From contig NZ_JABEKT010000001.1 of NCBI RefSeq assembly GCF_013283195.1, forward strand, positions 532,795-596,794: DNA of 64,000 nucleotides, read 5' to 3'. Source of the stretch: Ensifer adhaerens. GTDB taxonomy: Bacteria; Pseudomonadota; Alphaproteobacteria; Rhizobiales; Rhizobiaceae. Every line of letters begins with the position of its first letter. Positions within the stretch are counted from its first letter, which is position 1. Positions 26,184 through 35,439 of this stretch are shown piece after piece. The notes under the pieces were generated by a model. It made no database searches. It saw nothing but the letters and a program-made list of their open reading frames with translations, and was not told the DNA's origin. The position numbers and the translations under genes were made by a program.

Positions 26184-27340
26184 CCGAGAAGAAGGCAATC
26201 ATCGGCGCCCGCCTGTTCGATGGAATCGAATGGCACGATGGCGCCGCCCTCCTGATCGAGGCCGGCCGCGTCAAGGCCATCGTGGCTGCCGGTGATGTGC
26301 CGGCGGATGCCACCGTCATCGACACGCACGGTCTGCTGCTGGTGCCCGGCTTCATCGATCTGCAGGTCAATGGCGGCGGTGGCGCACTGCTCAACGCGCA
26401 GCCGACGCTGGACGGCATTCGCCAGATCTGTTCGGCCCATGCGACATTCGGCACCACGGCGCTGTTGCCGACGCTGATCACCGATACGCGCGAAGTGCGC
26501 TCGGCAACGATCGCAGCCGGCCTCCAGGCGAAGGCGGCTGGCGTGCCGGGCTTTCTCGGCCTGCATCTGGAAGGCCCGCATCTCTCGGTCGCTCGCAAGG
26601 GCGCGCATGATCCGGCGCTGATCCGCCCGATGGATGATGCCGACCTCGCGGAGATGGTCGACTGTGCCAGGGCGCTCGGTGTGCTCATGGTCACCGTCGC
26701 GCCGGAGAACGCCACGAAGGAACAGGTACGCGCGCTCGCCGATGCCGGCGCCGTCGTCAGCCTCGGCCATACGGATGTCGGCTATGAGGCCGCGGTCTCC
26801 TACGCCAAGGCGGGGGCGAAGACGGTGACGCATCTCTTCAACGCCATGAGCGGCCTCGGTCATCGCGAGCCCGGCATCGTCGGCGCAGCGCTTGCGACCG
26901 GAACCTTGCATGCCGGCCTGATCGCCGACGGCTACCATGTCGATCCAGCCTCGATGGGTGTGGCGCTGCGCGCCAAGATGGGTCCCGGCCAGATCTTCCT
27001 GGTCACCGACGCGATGTCGCCGATCGGAACGGATATGACGAGCTTCGAGCTTAACGGCCGCGAGATCCTGCGTCACGGCGGCCGGTTGACGCTTGCAGAC
27101 GGCACGCTTGCCGGCGCCGATATCGACATGCTGTCGTCGGTGCGTTTCGTGCACGAGAGGCTTGGGCTTCCGCTCGAGGAGGTGCTGCGCATGGCATCGG
27201 CCTATCCTGCCGACGCCATGGGCCTCTCCTCGCACAAGGGTCGCCTGCTGCCCGGCGCGGACGCCGACTTCGTGCTGCTGACGCCGGAGCTGGCCATGGG
27301 ATCGACCTGGATCGGCGGCGAGAAAGTCTACGCCGCCTGA
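26180..27340 (+). CDS. nagA: N-acetylglucosamine-6-phosphate deacetylase
   Basis: A 386-residue amidohydrolase converting GlcNAc-6-P to GlcN-6-P and acetate. Motifs are LLVPGFIDLQVNGGGG at the start of the barrel, GLHLEGPHLS (metal-binding Glu), VSLGHTDV and THLFNAMSGLGHREPG (His ligands), GLIADGYHVDP and FLVTDAMSPIG (catalytic Asp). It ends with the usual small barrel (LAPGADADFVLL-like segment LLPGADADFVLLTPE). It is the last gene of the rightward operon and is followed by a strong terminator. Confidence 0.95.
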   Translation: MTEKKAIIGARLFDGIEWHDGAALLIEAGRVKAIVAAGDVPADATVIDTHGLLLVPGFIDLQVNGGGGALLNAQPTLDGIRQICSAHATFGTTALLPTLITDTREVRSATIAAGLQAKAAGVPGFLGLHLEGPHLSVARKGAHDPALIRPMDDADLAEMVDCARALGVLMVTVAPENATKEQVRALADAGAVVSLGHTDVGYEAAVSYAKAGAKTVTHLFNAMSGLGHREPGIVGAALATGTLHAGLIADGYHVDPASMGVALRAKMGPGQIFLVTDAMSPIGTDMTSFELNGREILRHGGRLTLADGTLAGADIDMLSSVRFVHERLGLPLEEVLRMASAYPADAMGLSSHKGRLLPGADADFVLLTPELAMGSTWIGGEKVYAA

Positions 27341-27364
27341 TCGCATCGACAGGCAAAACCTGTG

Positions 27365-27398
27365 GCCCGACGATCAGAGATGGTCGTCGGGCTTTTTC
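27365..27398 (+). terminator. Rho-independent terminator of the nagA operon
   Basis: GCCCGACGA (27365-27373) pairs with TCGTCGGGC (27384-27392), then TTTTTCTTT. Confidence 0.88.
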
Positions 27399-27445
27399 TT
27401 TGGCGCGGACCGAAAGAGCGGCGAAAGGGCCGGAGCGGAAATGGC

Positions 27446-28171
27446 CTACTGCGCCGAAAGGCGCGCCTTCATCGCCCGAACGGTTGCCACGTCCGTGCGA
27501 CGCCGATCTTCGGCCACAAATCCCATGCTGACCAGTCGTGGATCGTGAGCCGGCTCACGGATCGAGCAAGACGAATGCACTTCGCTGACCGACAGGTTTT
27601 CAAGCAGCGCGTCTACGGTCTCAAGCGTCACGCCCGAGCCCGGCATGATCGAAAGACGCCCGGCGGCGAGCGCCACAAGCTCCGCAAGCTTTTCGATCGC
27701 CTGCGGCGCGCTTCTGGCGCCGCCGGATGTCAGGATCCGCTCGAAGCCGAGTTCGGCTGCCATTTCGATCGCATCCTTGAAATCTGGCACCAGGTCGAAG
27801 GCGCGGTGCAGCGTGAGGCCAAGGCCCGCGGCGTGACCCGTCAGCTTTCGCAGCATCGTAGCATCCAGCTGGCCATCGGCGAGCGAAGCGCCAAGCACGA
27901 CACCGGCAAGCCCGGCATCGCGCACCGCATCGATATCGCGACGCATCATGTCGAGATCGCCGGCACCGAAGACGAAGTCGCCCGGCCGCGGTCGGATCAT
28001 CACATAGACGGGCACCCGGGGCGGACCGGCGAGCGCCATCAGCCCGGCCGTCGGCGTCAGCCCGCCGACGGAGAGCGCTGCGCAGAGCTCGATGCGGTCC
28101 GCTCCGCCTTCCACCGCCGCTGCAAGCCCGTCGGCGTCGTCGACGCAAACCTCAAGTCCAGTCACGCTCAT
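27446..28171 (-). CDS. cutC: CutC family protein
   Basis: A 241-residue TIM-barrel protein. Family segments are LEVCVDDADGLAAAVEGGADRIELCAALSVGGLTP, VYVMIRPRPGDFVF, GVVLGASLADGQLD, LHRAFDLVPDF and ILTSGGARSA. CutC was named for copper tolerance, but its biochemical role is unsettled. The start ATG overlaps the stop of the ROK kinase gene (ATGA), which shows it is the last gene of a three-gene operon with amino-sugar character; a link to sugar metabolism rather than copper is therefore possible here. Confidence 0.9.
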   Translation of the reverse strand: MSVTGLEVCVDDADGLAAAVEGGADRIELCAALSVGGLTPTAGLMALAGPPRVPVYVMIRPRPGDFVFGAGDLDMMRRDIDAVRDAGLAGVVLGASLADGQLDATMLRKLTGHAAGLGLTLHRAFDLVPDFKDAIEMAAELGFERILTSGGARSAPQAIEKLAELVALAAGRLSIMPGSGVTLETVDALLENLSVSEVHSSCSIREPAHDPRLVSMGFVAEDRRRTDVATVRAMKARLSAQ

Positions 28172-29079
28172 GCTTTTTCTCCTCCAAGGCCAAGCAAAGC
28201 GGCGCCGATCAGCCCGGGCTCGACCTGACATTCGCCGCGCACGACCAGCGGCCGTTTGAACTGGCGCAGAATCCGGCTACGAACCGCCTTGTCGATCTCC
28301 TCCAACAACGGCTCGACATTGGAAAGCCCGCCGCCGACCGGCACGATGGTCGCGCCCGTCGTATTGATGACCACGGCGAGCGGCGAACTGACGAGATCGA
28401 CAAGCACTTCGACGGTCCGTTTTGCCTCCGCGTCGCCTTTCAGCCATGCCTCGATGATCTCGTGGCTCGACAGCGTCTTGCCGTGAATGGTGTCGTGCAT
28501 GCGTTCGAGCCCGCGCGCGCCGCCGACGGTGTCGACGCAGCGCCGCTGTCCGCAACCACAGGCATAGGCCGGAATGGCGATCGGTGGGTCTCCCGCTTCC
28601 GCCGCCAATGCGGGCCCGTGCCCCCATTCACCGGCAAAGCCGCCATCGGCGTTGATCAACTCGCCGCCGACCACCAGCCCGCCGCCGACGCCGGTGCCGA
28701 GGATGGCGCCGAAGACGATGCGGTGGCCGCGCCCGGCGCCGGCGCCGGCTTCTGCAAGCGCGAAACAGTCGGCGTCATTGGCGATCTTGACCGGCAGGTG
28801 CAGCTCGCGTTCGAGCTCGGCCACCAGTTCGCGGCCGTCGATGCAGGGGATGTTGGCGCATTTGATCCGGCGCGTTTCCGGGTCGATGACGCCGGTGATC
28901 GAGATCGCCACGCATTCCGGATGGCCGCCGGCCTCGTCGAGCACCGATTCGAGCACCTGGACGAATTGACGAAAATTGCTGAGAGGGGTCGTGCGGCGCG
29001 GCAGCGGAAAGATCCGGTCGCGCGAATGCACGATCGCGCCCTTGATCGCCGATCCGCCGATATCGAAACAGACGATCAT
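28168..29079 (-). CDS. ROK family sugar kinase (N-acetylglucosamine kinase-like)
   Basis: A 303-residue kinase. It starts [17 protein letters not shown] (ATP-binding phosphate motif), has SITGVIDPETRRIKCANIP, the catalytic IANDADCFALAEA and GAILGTGVGGGLVVGGELINADGGFAGEWGHGP. The zinc site typical of ROK kinases is complete: YACGCGQRRCVDTVGGARG. NagK-like ROK proteins phosphorylate GlcNAc. It is the second amino-sugar kinase in this region, from a different superfamily than the one at 23485. The start overlaps the amidase stop (ATGA). Confidence 0.9.
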   Translation of the reverse strand: MIVCFDIGGSAIKGAIVHSRDRIFPLPRRTTPLSNFRQFVQVLESVLDEAGGHPECVAISITGVIDPETRRIKCANIPCIDGRELVAELERELHLPVKIANDADCFALAEAGAGAGRGHRIVFGAILGTGVGGGLVVGGELINADGGFAGEWGHGPALAAEAGDPPIAIPAYACGCGQRRCVDTVGGARGLERMHDTIHGKTLSSHEIIEAWLKGDAEAKRTVEVLVDLVSSPLAVVINTTGATIVPVGGGLSNVEPLLEEIDKAVRSRILRQFKRPLVVRGECQVEPGLIGAALLGLGGEKA

Positions 29080-30437
29080 GCTTCTCCCCGGATCACGGCC
29101 TCGGCGGCAAGGGCGATCGACAGCAGCCGGTCGTCGTGATGATGCGGCGCTGCCAGCTGCAGCCCGACGGGCATTTCGCCGGCACCGGTGCCGCAGGGGA
29201 TCGAGATGCCGCAAAAATCGAGGAAATTGCCGATGAGCGTGTTGCGCAGCGTCCTGGCATTGGTCTTGAAGAACAGCTCGTCGTCGGCGAGCAGCGGCGC
29301 CACCGGCGGCGCGACGTGTGGCAATGTCGGGTGGACGATCAGTTCGCCCGGCTTCAGGCTTTCGACCGTTTCGTGGATCAGCTGGTCGCGGGCATCGAGA
29401 AGCGCGATGTAGTCGGGCATGGTGATCTTCTCGCCGAGCCGTGTGCGGGCGACGACGCGCGGATCGATGCGTTCGGCCTCGGGACCGGCCAGGCGCTCCC
29501 GGTGCAGCGCGTAAGCCTCGGCGGTGACGAGAGCGCCGTGGCGTGCCATCAGATCGAACACTGCCTTGAACGTCGGGAAGGGGCGGCGCGTGACCGTGGC
29601 TCCGGCCTTTTCCAGCCGTTTGATCGCATCCTCGAAGGCTTCGACGACTTCGCTCTCGGCCTCGTCGAAGACGATGGTTTCGGGGATGACGATCGAGAGG
29701 CCGGTGATCTCACCGCGGCGCACCACCGGTGCGGTCAATCCATGCATGGCGGCGTCGAGCCAGACCGCATCCTGCACCGTATGGCAGAGAGGCCCAAGCG
29801 AATCGAGGCTTTCGGCGAGCGGAAACACACCCTTCATCGAATAGCGGCCGCGTGTCGCCTTGTAGCCGACGATGCCGGTCATTGCCGCCGGGATGCGCAC
29901 GGACCCGCCGGTGTCGGTGCCGATTGCCGCCGGCACGAGGCCGGCCGCGACTGCCGCCGCCGATCCCGACGAGGAGCCGCCCGGAATGCGCTCGACATCG
30001 GTCGACGCCGGATTGTGCGGCGTGCCGTAGTGCGGATTGATGCCGAGGCCGGAAAAAGCGAACTCGCTCATATTGGTTCGTCCGACGCTGACCATGCCGG
30101 AACCGGCAACAGCTGCGACCACTGCGGCGTCGCTGCCGGCGGGCGGAGTGTCGCGTAGAACCGCCGAGCCGGCGGTGGTCACGCTGTCCTTGACGTCGAA
30201 GAGGTCCTTCCAGGCGACGGGAAGACCGTCGAGCAGGCCGAGCGAACGGCCGGCCCGGATCCGGCTGGAGGCGGCCGCCGCCTCCTTCAGTGCGCGCTCG
30301 CGGGTGAGGCCGACGAAGATCGCCTGGTCGCCATGTGCTTCGATGCCGGCAAGCGTTTCCTCGGCAAGCGTGACCGGGTCGAGTTTGCCGTCCTGGACGA
30401 GGACCGAAAGCCCGGCGAGCGTTTTCTGTCTGGTCAT
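29076..30437 (-). CDS. Amidase signature family hydrolase
   Basis: A 453-residue amidase with the full Ser-cisSer-Lys triad: Lys77 in VAWKDLFDV, cis-Ser155 in [13 protein letters not shown] and nucleophile Ser179 in [14 protein letters not shown], at the classic spacings of 78 and 24 residues. GGGGAG precedes the ATG at 30437. No GatB partner is nearby and the C-terminus lacks the GatA ending, so it is a free amidase. As first gene of an operon with a ROK kinase and CutC it may remove an acyl or amide group from an imported amino-sugar derivative; this is inference. Confidence 0.88.
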   Translation of the reverse strand: MTRQKTLAGLSVLVQDGKLDPVTLAEETLAGIEAHGDQAIFVGLTRERALKEAAAASSRIRAGRSLGLLDGLPVAWKDLFDVKDSVTTAGSAVLRDTPPAGSDAAVVAAVAGSGMVSVGRTNMSEFAFSGLGINPHYGTPHNPASTDVERIPGGSSSGSAAAVAAGLVPAAIGTDTGGSVRIPAAMTGIVGYKATRGRYSMKGVFPLAESLDSLGPLCHTVQDAVWLDAAMHGLTAPVVRRGEITGLSIVIPETIVFDEAESEVVEAFEDAIKRLEKAGATVTRRPFPTFKAVFDLMARHGALVTAEAYALHRERLAGPEAERIDPRVVARTRLGEKITMPDYIALLDARDQLIHETVESLKPGELIVHPTLPHVAPPVAPLLADDELFFKTNARTLRNTLIGNFLDFCGISIPCGTGAGEMPVGLQLAAPHHHDDRLLSIALAAEAVIRGEA

Positions 30438-30719
30438 AGTCTCCCCTTGTCCGCCTGCCATCGGTGGCGTTCGTCTATTCTGTCGACCTGTCAGGCCGCT
30501 GATTGAATGCGTGTTGCAATCGCTTGGGCGCGTTTCTTGCGCCGGCTGTTATCGTCTACATCACTTACCATATCGCTCCCGATGGCGTTTGCCATGGCTC
30601 GCCCGTCTTCGCCGCAGGAATTTTACCGAATGAAGGCGATGCCGATTGTCCTGCCTTGTCGATGCGACAGCTTCTGCCTACATGCCTCATCGAACCTGCC
30701 CGACACTGGAGACATGCGG

Positions 30720-31457
30720 ATGATTTTGGACGCGGCGCGACTTTCCCTCGCCAATCTCTTTGCGCCGGAAACCCGCTCGGTGTTCTGGAAAGTGCTCGGC
30801 CTGACGCTTCTCGCGCTCGCAGCACTCTGGTTCTGCCTGCGCGAACTCTTCATATGGCTGGCTTTGCCCTGGCTCGATGCCTTGATGCCCGGTACGCCCG
30901 CATGGGCCGGCTGGCTCACCTTCGTGCTCGGCATCTTCGCGAGCCTCGGTCTGGCACTGGCGCTGGCCCTGCTTCTGGCTCCGGTGACGGCGCTGATCGC
31001 CGGCCTGTTCCTCGATGATGTCGCCGAAGTGGTGGAAGCGCGCGACTATCCGAACGAGCCGGCGGGCAGGCCCCTGCCGCTTGGCGAGGCGATTGCCGGC
31101 TCCGCCAAGTTCCTTGGCGTCGTCATTCTCGGCAACATACTGGCACTGTTTCTGCTGCTCGTGCCCGGCGTCAACCTGATCGCCTTCTTCCTCGTCAACG
31201 GATACCTGCTCGGGCGGGAGTTCTTCGAATTTGCCGCCATGCGCTACCGGTCGCCGGCCGAGGCCAGGCTCTTCCGCGCCAAGCACCGCTCGACGGTGTT
31301 TCTGGCCGGGCTGATCCTTGCCGCCTTCCTTGCCGTGCCGCTGCTCAACCTGCTGACGCCGCTTTTTGCCGCCGGCATGATGGTGCATCTCCACAAGAGG
31401 CTGTCGGCAAGCGACCCGGGATTTTCGCTCGCGCGTGGATCTGCGGCCGGGGCCTGA
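30720..31457 (+). CDS. EI24/CysZ-like membrane protein
   Basis: A 245-residue membrane protein with about four to six helices. It starts MILDAARLSLANLFAPETRSVFWKVLGL, and the segments LFLLLVPGVNLIAFFLVNGYLLGREFFEFAAMRY are the hallmark of the EI24 family that includes the sulfate permease CysZ. There are no sulfur-assimilation genes beside it, so the transported ion is unproven. The ATG at 30720 has GGAG eight bases upstream; the ATG six bases earlier is too close to that site. Confidence 0.82.
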   Translation: MILDAARLSLANLFAPETRSVFWKVLGLTLLALAALWFCLRELFIWLALPWLDALMPGTPAWAGWLTFVLGIFASLGLALALALLLAPVTALIAGLFLDDVAEVVEARDYPNEPAGRPLPLGEAIAGSAKFLGVVILGNILALFLLLVPGVNLIAFFLVNGYLLGREFFEFAAMRYRSPAEARLFRAKHRSTVFLAGLILAAFLAVPLLNLLTPLFAAGMMVHLHKRLSASDPGFSLARGSAAGA

Positions 31458-31557
31458 GGCGCAATCTGCTTGACAGCGCACATTCGCTGGCCAATCTGCC
31501 GGCAAATCCACATGATGTCGTGCGCCCAGGTGGCGGAGACCGGACGGAGCAGCTGTA

Positions 31558-31767
31558 ATGAACCATGCCGAAGACCGGATCACCCGTCTCGAAGAGACGG
31601 TGGCCCACCAGGCCAAGACGATCGAGGAGCTTTCCGATCAGCTCGCCGAGCAATGGAAGGTCGTCGAGCAGACGCGGGCCAAGCTCGACCGGCTGACGGA
31701 ACGCTTTCTCAGCCTCGAGGAGCAATCGCTCGACGCGCCGCCGATCACCCGACCGCCGCACTACTGA
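31558..31767 (+). CDS. slyX: SlyX family protein
   Basis: A 69-residue acidic coiled-coil protein, MNHAEDRITRLEETVAHQAKTIEELSDQLAEQWKVV..., ending in the conserved PPHY. Heptad spacing of hydrophobic residues continues from residue 7 to about 50. SlyX proteins have no established biochemical function. It follows the CysZ-like gene by 100 bp and is closed by a bidirectional terminator. Confidence 0.88.
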   Translation: MNHAEDRITRLEETVAHQAKTIEELSDQLAEQWKVVEQTRAKLDRLTERFLSLEEQSLDAPPITRPPHY

Positions 31768-31802
31768 GCCGCAATCTCATCGCAATTGACCAAGGGTAGA
31801 AA

Positions 31803-31842
31803 ACAAAAAAGGCCGCCGTTCCTGCGAACGGCGGCTTTCTTC
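31803..31842. terminator. Bidirectional terminator between slyX and the BMP gene
   Basis: GCCGCCGTTC (31812-31821) and GAACGGCGGC (31826-31835) form a perfect 10-bp stem with CTGC as loop. The right side reads TTTCTTC and the left side, on the other strand, TTTTTTGTTT. Confidence 0.88.
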
Positions 31843-31859
31843 ATATCAGGCGGAAGCCC

Positions 31860-32852
31860 TTAGTAGGGGCAGGCTTCGTCGCTCATGTAGTCGTGAACCT
31901 GGACCTTGCCGGCGATGATTTCGGCCTTCACCTTTTCGACCGCGTCGAGCATTTCCGGGGTGATCAGGGCCTTGTTGTTGTCGTCGAGCGCGTAGCCGAC
32001 GCCATCTTCCTTGAGGCCGAGGTTGGAGATGCCGAACTCGAACTTGTCGTTCTTGGCAGCCGTGAAGGCTTCGTAGACGGCGACGTCGACGCGCTTCAGC
32101 ATCGAGGTCAGAACCTTACCCGGCTGCAGGCCGTTCTGGTTGGAGTCGACGCCGATGCCGAGCTTGCCAGCGTCAGCCGCTGCCTGCAGGACGCCGACGC
32201 CGGTGCCGCCGGCTGCGTGGTAGACCACGTCCGAACCCTGGTCCATCTGCGACTTCGCGATTTCGCCGCCCTTGACCGGGTCGTTCCAGGCATCAGGCGT
32301 CGTGCCGGTGTAGGCTTCGAGAACCTTGACGTCAGCGCCGGTCGACTTGGCGCCGCCGACATAGCCGCAGGCGAACTTGTGGATGAGCGGAACGTCCATG
32401 CCGCCGATGAAGCTGACGGTCTTCGACTTCGAAGCGAGACCGGCGAGCACGCCGACGAGGTAGGAGCCTTCCTGTTCCTTGAACACGATCGACTTCACGT
32501 TCGGCTTGTCGAGCACCATGTCGATGATCGCGAACTTGGTGTCGGGATATTCGGCGGCGATCTTTTCGAGCGGGGCGGCCCAGTTGAAGCCGGCCATGAC
32601 GATCGGGTTGTTGCCGTCGCTGGCGAAGCGGCGGAGCGCCTGCTCGCGCTGTGCGTCGTTGGCGATTTCGAACTCGCGGTATTCGACGCCCGATTCAGTC
32701 TTGAATTTTTCGGCGCCGTTAAAGGCCGCTTCGTTGAACGATTTGTCGAACTTGCCGCCCAGATCGTAAATGATGGCCGGCTTGATGTCGGCGGCCAGAG
32801 CCGTCGCGGACATCATGGAAAAGGCAAAGAGACCGAGAATTGTTTTTTTCAT
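31860..32852 (-). CDS. BMP family ABC substrate-binding protein (nucleoside type)
   Basis: A 330-residue periplasmic protein with signal peptide MKKTILGLFAFSMMSATALA. Family segments are YDLGGKFDKSFNEAAFNGAEKF, EQEGSYLVGVLAGLASKSKTVSFIGGMDVPLI and DVVYHAAGGTGVGVLQAAADAGK, close to the PnrA/TmpC purine-nucleoside binding group. No permease or ATPase gene adjoins it, so it is either an orphan or works with a transporter encoded elsewhere. Confidence 0.92.
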   Translation of the reverse strand: MKKTILGLFAFSMMSATALAADIKPAIIYDLGGKFDKSFNEAAFNGAEKFKTESGVEYREFEIANDAQREQALRRFASDGNNPIVMAGFNWAAPLEKIAAEYPDTKFAIIDMVLDKPNVKSIVFKEQEGSYLVGVLAGLASKSKTVSFIGGMDVPLIHKFACGYVGGAKSTGADVKVLEAYTGTTPDAWNDPVKGGEIAKSQMDQGSDVVYHAAGGTGVGVLQAAADAGKLGIGVDSNQNGLQPGKVLTSMLKRVDVAVYEAFTAAKNDKFEFGISNLGLKEDGVGYALDDNNKALITPEMLDAVEKVKAEIIAGKVQVHDYMSDEACPY

Positions 32853-33209
32853 CGTGCAGCCCTGTTGTCGCTATTGATCTTTATCGGGTCCTCCCGCGGG
32901 CCCCGAATGGAGCCTGTCTGCGGAACCCACCCCTCTCGCGGGGGCTAGGGTGGCGGCATCCTTGCACGGTCGCGGCAAAAAAACACTCAAAATTTTTCAG
33001 ATGGTAAAAATGTCGACCGGCATTCACAGGCATCGTTAAAATGCCGGTTCCCTTGACCTTTTAGGGTTCGAGGGGTGACGCCGTGCGCCGTGCGCCCGGT
33101 TTAAAAGCTCAACGCAGCTCGCGCAAAAGTAAGCGGCTGTCTTGCGACGGCAACCCGCCCAAATGAAAGCGGAAGCGCAGCAAGTGTATCCGGGGGATCG
33201 TGATGCGCC
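32853..33209. other. Intergenic region, 357 bp
   Basis: Holds the BMP gene promoter and the 3' side of msrA. A short inverted pair, ACCGGCATT and AATGCCGGT, lies near 33017-33051, about 17 bp apart. No gene was seen. Confidence 0.45.
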
Positions 33210-33863
33210 TTAGCCGCCGATCGGGCAGCTGACGCCGGTGCCGCGCAGGCCGCAATAACCATCAGGGTTCTTCGCCAGATACTGCTGGTGGTAATCCTCG
33301 GCAAAGTACAACGGGCCGGCCATTTCGATCTCGGTGGTAATCTTGCCGGTATGGCCGGACATTTTCAGCGCCGCCTGGAAGGCGTCGCGTGCGTCCTTCG
33401 CCGCTTTCAGCTGGGCATCGTCGTAGACATAGATGGCGGAGCGATAGGTCGTGCCGATGTCGTTGCCCTGGCGCATGCCCTGGGTCGGGTCGTGCTGCTC
33501 GAAGAAGGTCTTGAGCAGGCGCGACAGGGCAACCACCTTCGGGTCGTAGACGACCAGAACCACTTCGGTGTGGCCGGTCAGCCCCGTGGTGGTTTCCTGA
33601 TAGGTTGGGTTCGGCGTCAGCCCGCCGGAATAACCGGCCGCAGTGACGTAAACGCCAGGGATGTTCCACAAGAGCCGCTCGGCGCCCCAGAAGCAACCCA
33701 TGCCGAGCAGGATCTTCTCTGTGCCTTCGGGGTAGGGGCCTTTCAGCGGGTGTCCCGAGACAAAATGATTGACGGCGGTCGCCATGGCGTCCTCGCGCCC
33801 GCGCAGCGCCGTCTCGGCGTCTGGCAGGATGGTCTTCTTGTTGAACATGTCGATCAGGAACAT
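33210..33863 (-). CDS. msrA: Peptide methionine sulfoxide reductase A
   Basis: A 217-residue repair enzyme reducing methionine-S-sulfoxide. The catalytic Cys57 is in [13 protein letters not shown], followed by [50 protein letters not shown] and [28 protein letters not shown]. The last segment supplies two possible resolving Cys. GGAG lies eight bases before the ATG at 33863. Confidence 0.96.
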   Translation of the reverse strand: MFLIDMFNKKTILPDAETALRGREDAMATAVNHFVSGHPLKGPYPEGTEKILLGMGCFWGAERLLWNIPGVYVTAAGYSGGLTPNPTYQETTTGLTGHTEVVLVVYDPKVVALSRLLKTFFEQHDPTQGMRQGNDIGTTYRSAIYVYDDAQLKAAKDARDAFQAALKMSGHTGKITTEIEMAGPLYFAEDYHQQYLAKNPDGYCGLRGTGVSCPIGG

Positions 33864-33910
33864 CGTGGAAACTCCATGTCGTCGACGCGGGTGGCTGCGC
33901 TCCGCGATGA

Positions 33911-34228
33911 TCAGGCAGCGAAGCGGCCGGCGGCCGGTCGCTTTTTGTATCCGGCCATCCAAAGCAGGAGGGCGAGAAGGGCAAGCACTGCAAAGGCCGG
34001 CTGCGTCAACAGCCAGTGCAGCATCGAATGCCAGAAGGTTGGTCCGGTATCTGTGCGTTGCGCGAACTGCACCCAGCTGGCGGTGTCGGCACCGAGGACT
34101 TCGAGATCGTCACCGAGCGACGTCGTCACCAACTCGGATGCGGCAACGGACTGGATGGCATCGACCGCACCGGCAAGGACGGCCCCAAGCAGCACCACAA
34201 AACTCGCCAGTCTCAGCACGAAGCGCAT
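33911..34228 (-). CDS. Small membrane protein of unknown function
   Basis: A 105-residue protein with an N-terminal membrane span or signal anchor ([31 protein letters not shown]), a soluble middle of about 45 residues (including [22 protein letters not shown]) and a C-terminal span ([20 protein letters not shown]). AAGGG precedes the ATG at 34228. It is read in the same direction as msrA, 47 bp away. I do not recognise a named family. Confidence 0.65.
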   Translation of the reverse strand: MRFVLRLASFVVLLGAVLAGAVDAIQSVAASELVTTSLGDDLEVLGADTASWVQFAQRTDTGPTFWHSMLHWLLTQPAFAVLALLALLLWMAGYKKRPAAGRFAA

Positions 34229-34597
34229 CGATCCCTTATTCTCCAAACGTTATCACGCCAGACCGAGGAAGCCCCCGCCTTTCGGCACCGGCTCGGCTTT
34301 CAGGGGGCAAAGCCGACGAGGTGGGCGAGCGTTGCAATCCGATATGGCGCAGCGTCCAGGCGGCCTCAGAAGGGAGGCGCCGAACAACTCTGCTGCAAGA
34401 GATAGGCCCGGTCGGCGACCAGCGCAATGGCAACCGCCGACTGCCAAGTTATACAAGATGTCAACAATCTGTCAGAAAGCAGTTGATCCCACGCAAATCA
34501 TCGGTATATATCCCGCCCGTCCGCCGGTTCGCGCCGGATGACACGAAGGGCCGCGGCCCTTCCCATCCAGCCGCATGACCATCGGCTGTTGACGGAT
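34229..34597. other. Intergenic region before tRNA-Ser, 369 bp
   Basis: No gene is supported here; overlapping frames on both strands are Arg/Pro-rich shadows. The sequence just before the tRNA is AT-richer (around 34443-34510) and should contain the tRNA promoter. Confidence 0.45.
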
Positions 34598-34687
34598 GGA
34601 CAGGTGGCCGAGTGGTTGAAGGCGCACGCCTGGAACGCGTGTATACGTGAAAGCGTATCGAGGGTTCGAATCCCTCTCTGTCCGCCA
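34598..34687 (+). tRNA. tRNA-Ser (anticodon GGA)
   Basis: A 90-nt cloverleaf of the long-variable-arm class. The acceptor stem pairs GGACAGG with the seven bases before GCCA, the anticodon stem is CACGC/GCGTG around loop CTGGAAC with anticodon GGA at 34632-34634, and the variable arm is ATACG/CGTAT-like. The T arm is AGGGTTCGAATCCCT. CCA is encoded at 34685-34687. Confidence 0.97.
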
Positions 34688-35026
34688 TTTCTTCATGTAA
34701 GATGTTGTTTTTCTGGGCTTCGTCTTTGCCGCCCATCATCTGGCGCATCACTTTGCGTTGAAGCTGGATGCTTCTCTGTCCGGGAGCTACATGCGGCCAT
34801 CTCGCGGTGGCTATGGCCGGATTGTCGTGGCGGCTGATCGGCTGCGCATCGTGGTTGAGGATGCCGTCTTTCGATAGGTCTGGAGCCCCTGGCCCCAAGT
34901 GCGGTGGGCGCCATAAAGCAATCCTATCGATATCAAGCCAGACGCCGAGGGTGCAAAGCAGCAAGATGCCCAGATTGGTGTCGAGCAAAGCTGTGTCAGC
35001 ACGAGAAAGCTTGTCATTACGTCGGA
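34688..35026. other. Non-coding stretch downstream of tRNA-Ser, 339 bp
   Basis: No complete gene is seen. Long frames on the opposite strand are antisense to the tRNA and its flank and have no ribosome site. The stretch may be remains of sequence disrupted when the accessory block was acquired. Confidence 0.4.
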
Positions 35027-35254
35027 ATGATTGCTACCCTCGCGTCCTGCACTCAAACAGAGCGAGGGACTGCAATCGGTGCGGGAACCGGCGCAATTGT
35101 CGCCGGAGTTGTGCGTGATAGCTGGGGTGGTGCGGCTGTTGGTGCCGTGGCCGGTGGCATCATGGGCAACCTGATGGGTCGTTCCCGTGAGGGCGAAGGC
35201 TATTGCATCTATCGTGACCGCTATGGGCGCCGCTTCGAAGCGCGCTGCCGATGA
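35027..35254 (+). pseudogene. Glycine-zipper lipoprotein, apparently truncated at the N-terminus
   Basis: The frame encodes 75 residues with a lipobox-like LASC only eight residues from the first Met, then a Gly-zipper (AIGAGTGAIVAGVV...GGAAVGAVAGGIMGNLMGRS) and YCIYRDRYGRRFEARCR. Complete relatives carry a full signal peptide before the Cys; here the hydrophobic stretch is only MIATLA, and there is no good ribosome site. The frame is open further upstream but the translation there is not signal-like. Either a true start was missed or the gene is decayed. Confidence 0.5.
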
Positions 35255-35439
35255 CAGCAGCCCAACTTTCTCCGAACGCGTGGAGGGTGTCGATTTCCGG
35301 ACCGGGCTCGGTGTACCCTGGAAGGTGACGACAGGGTTCAGACTGTCGTCTCTGACGGATCTGCGGCGCGACGGGTGATACTGTACGTTGGGGTAAGTAT
35401 TTACGACGAACTGGCACATAGCCGAATGAAGGCAAACTC

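Noticed and set aside
34461-34988. Frame of 175 codons antisense to the tRNA-Ser
   Set aside because: The piece reading [10 protein letters not shown] is the well-known false protein produced by the reverse strand of tRNA-Ser genes.
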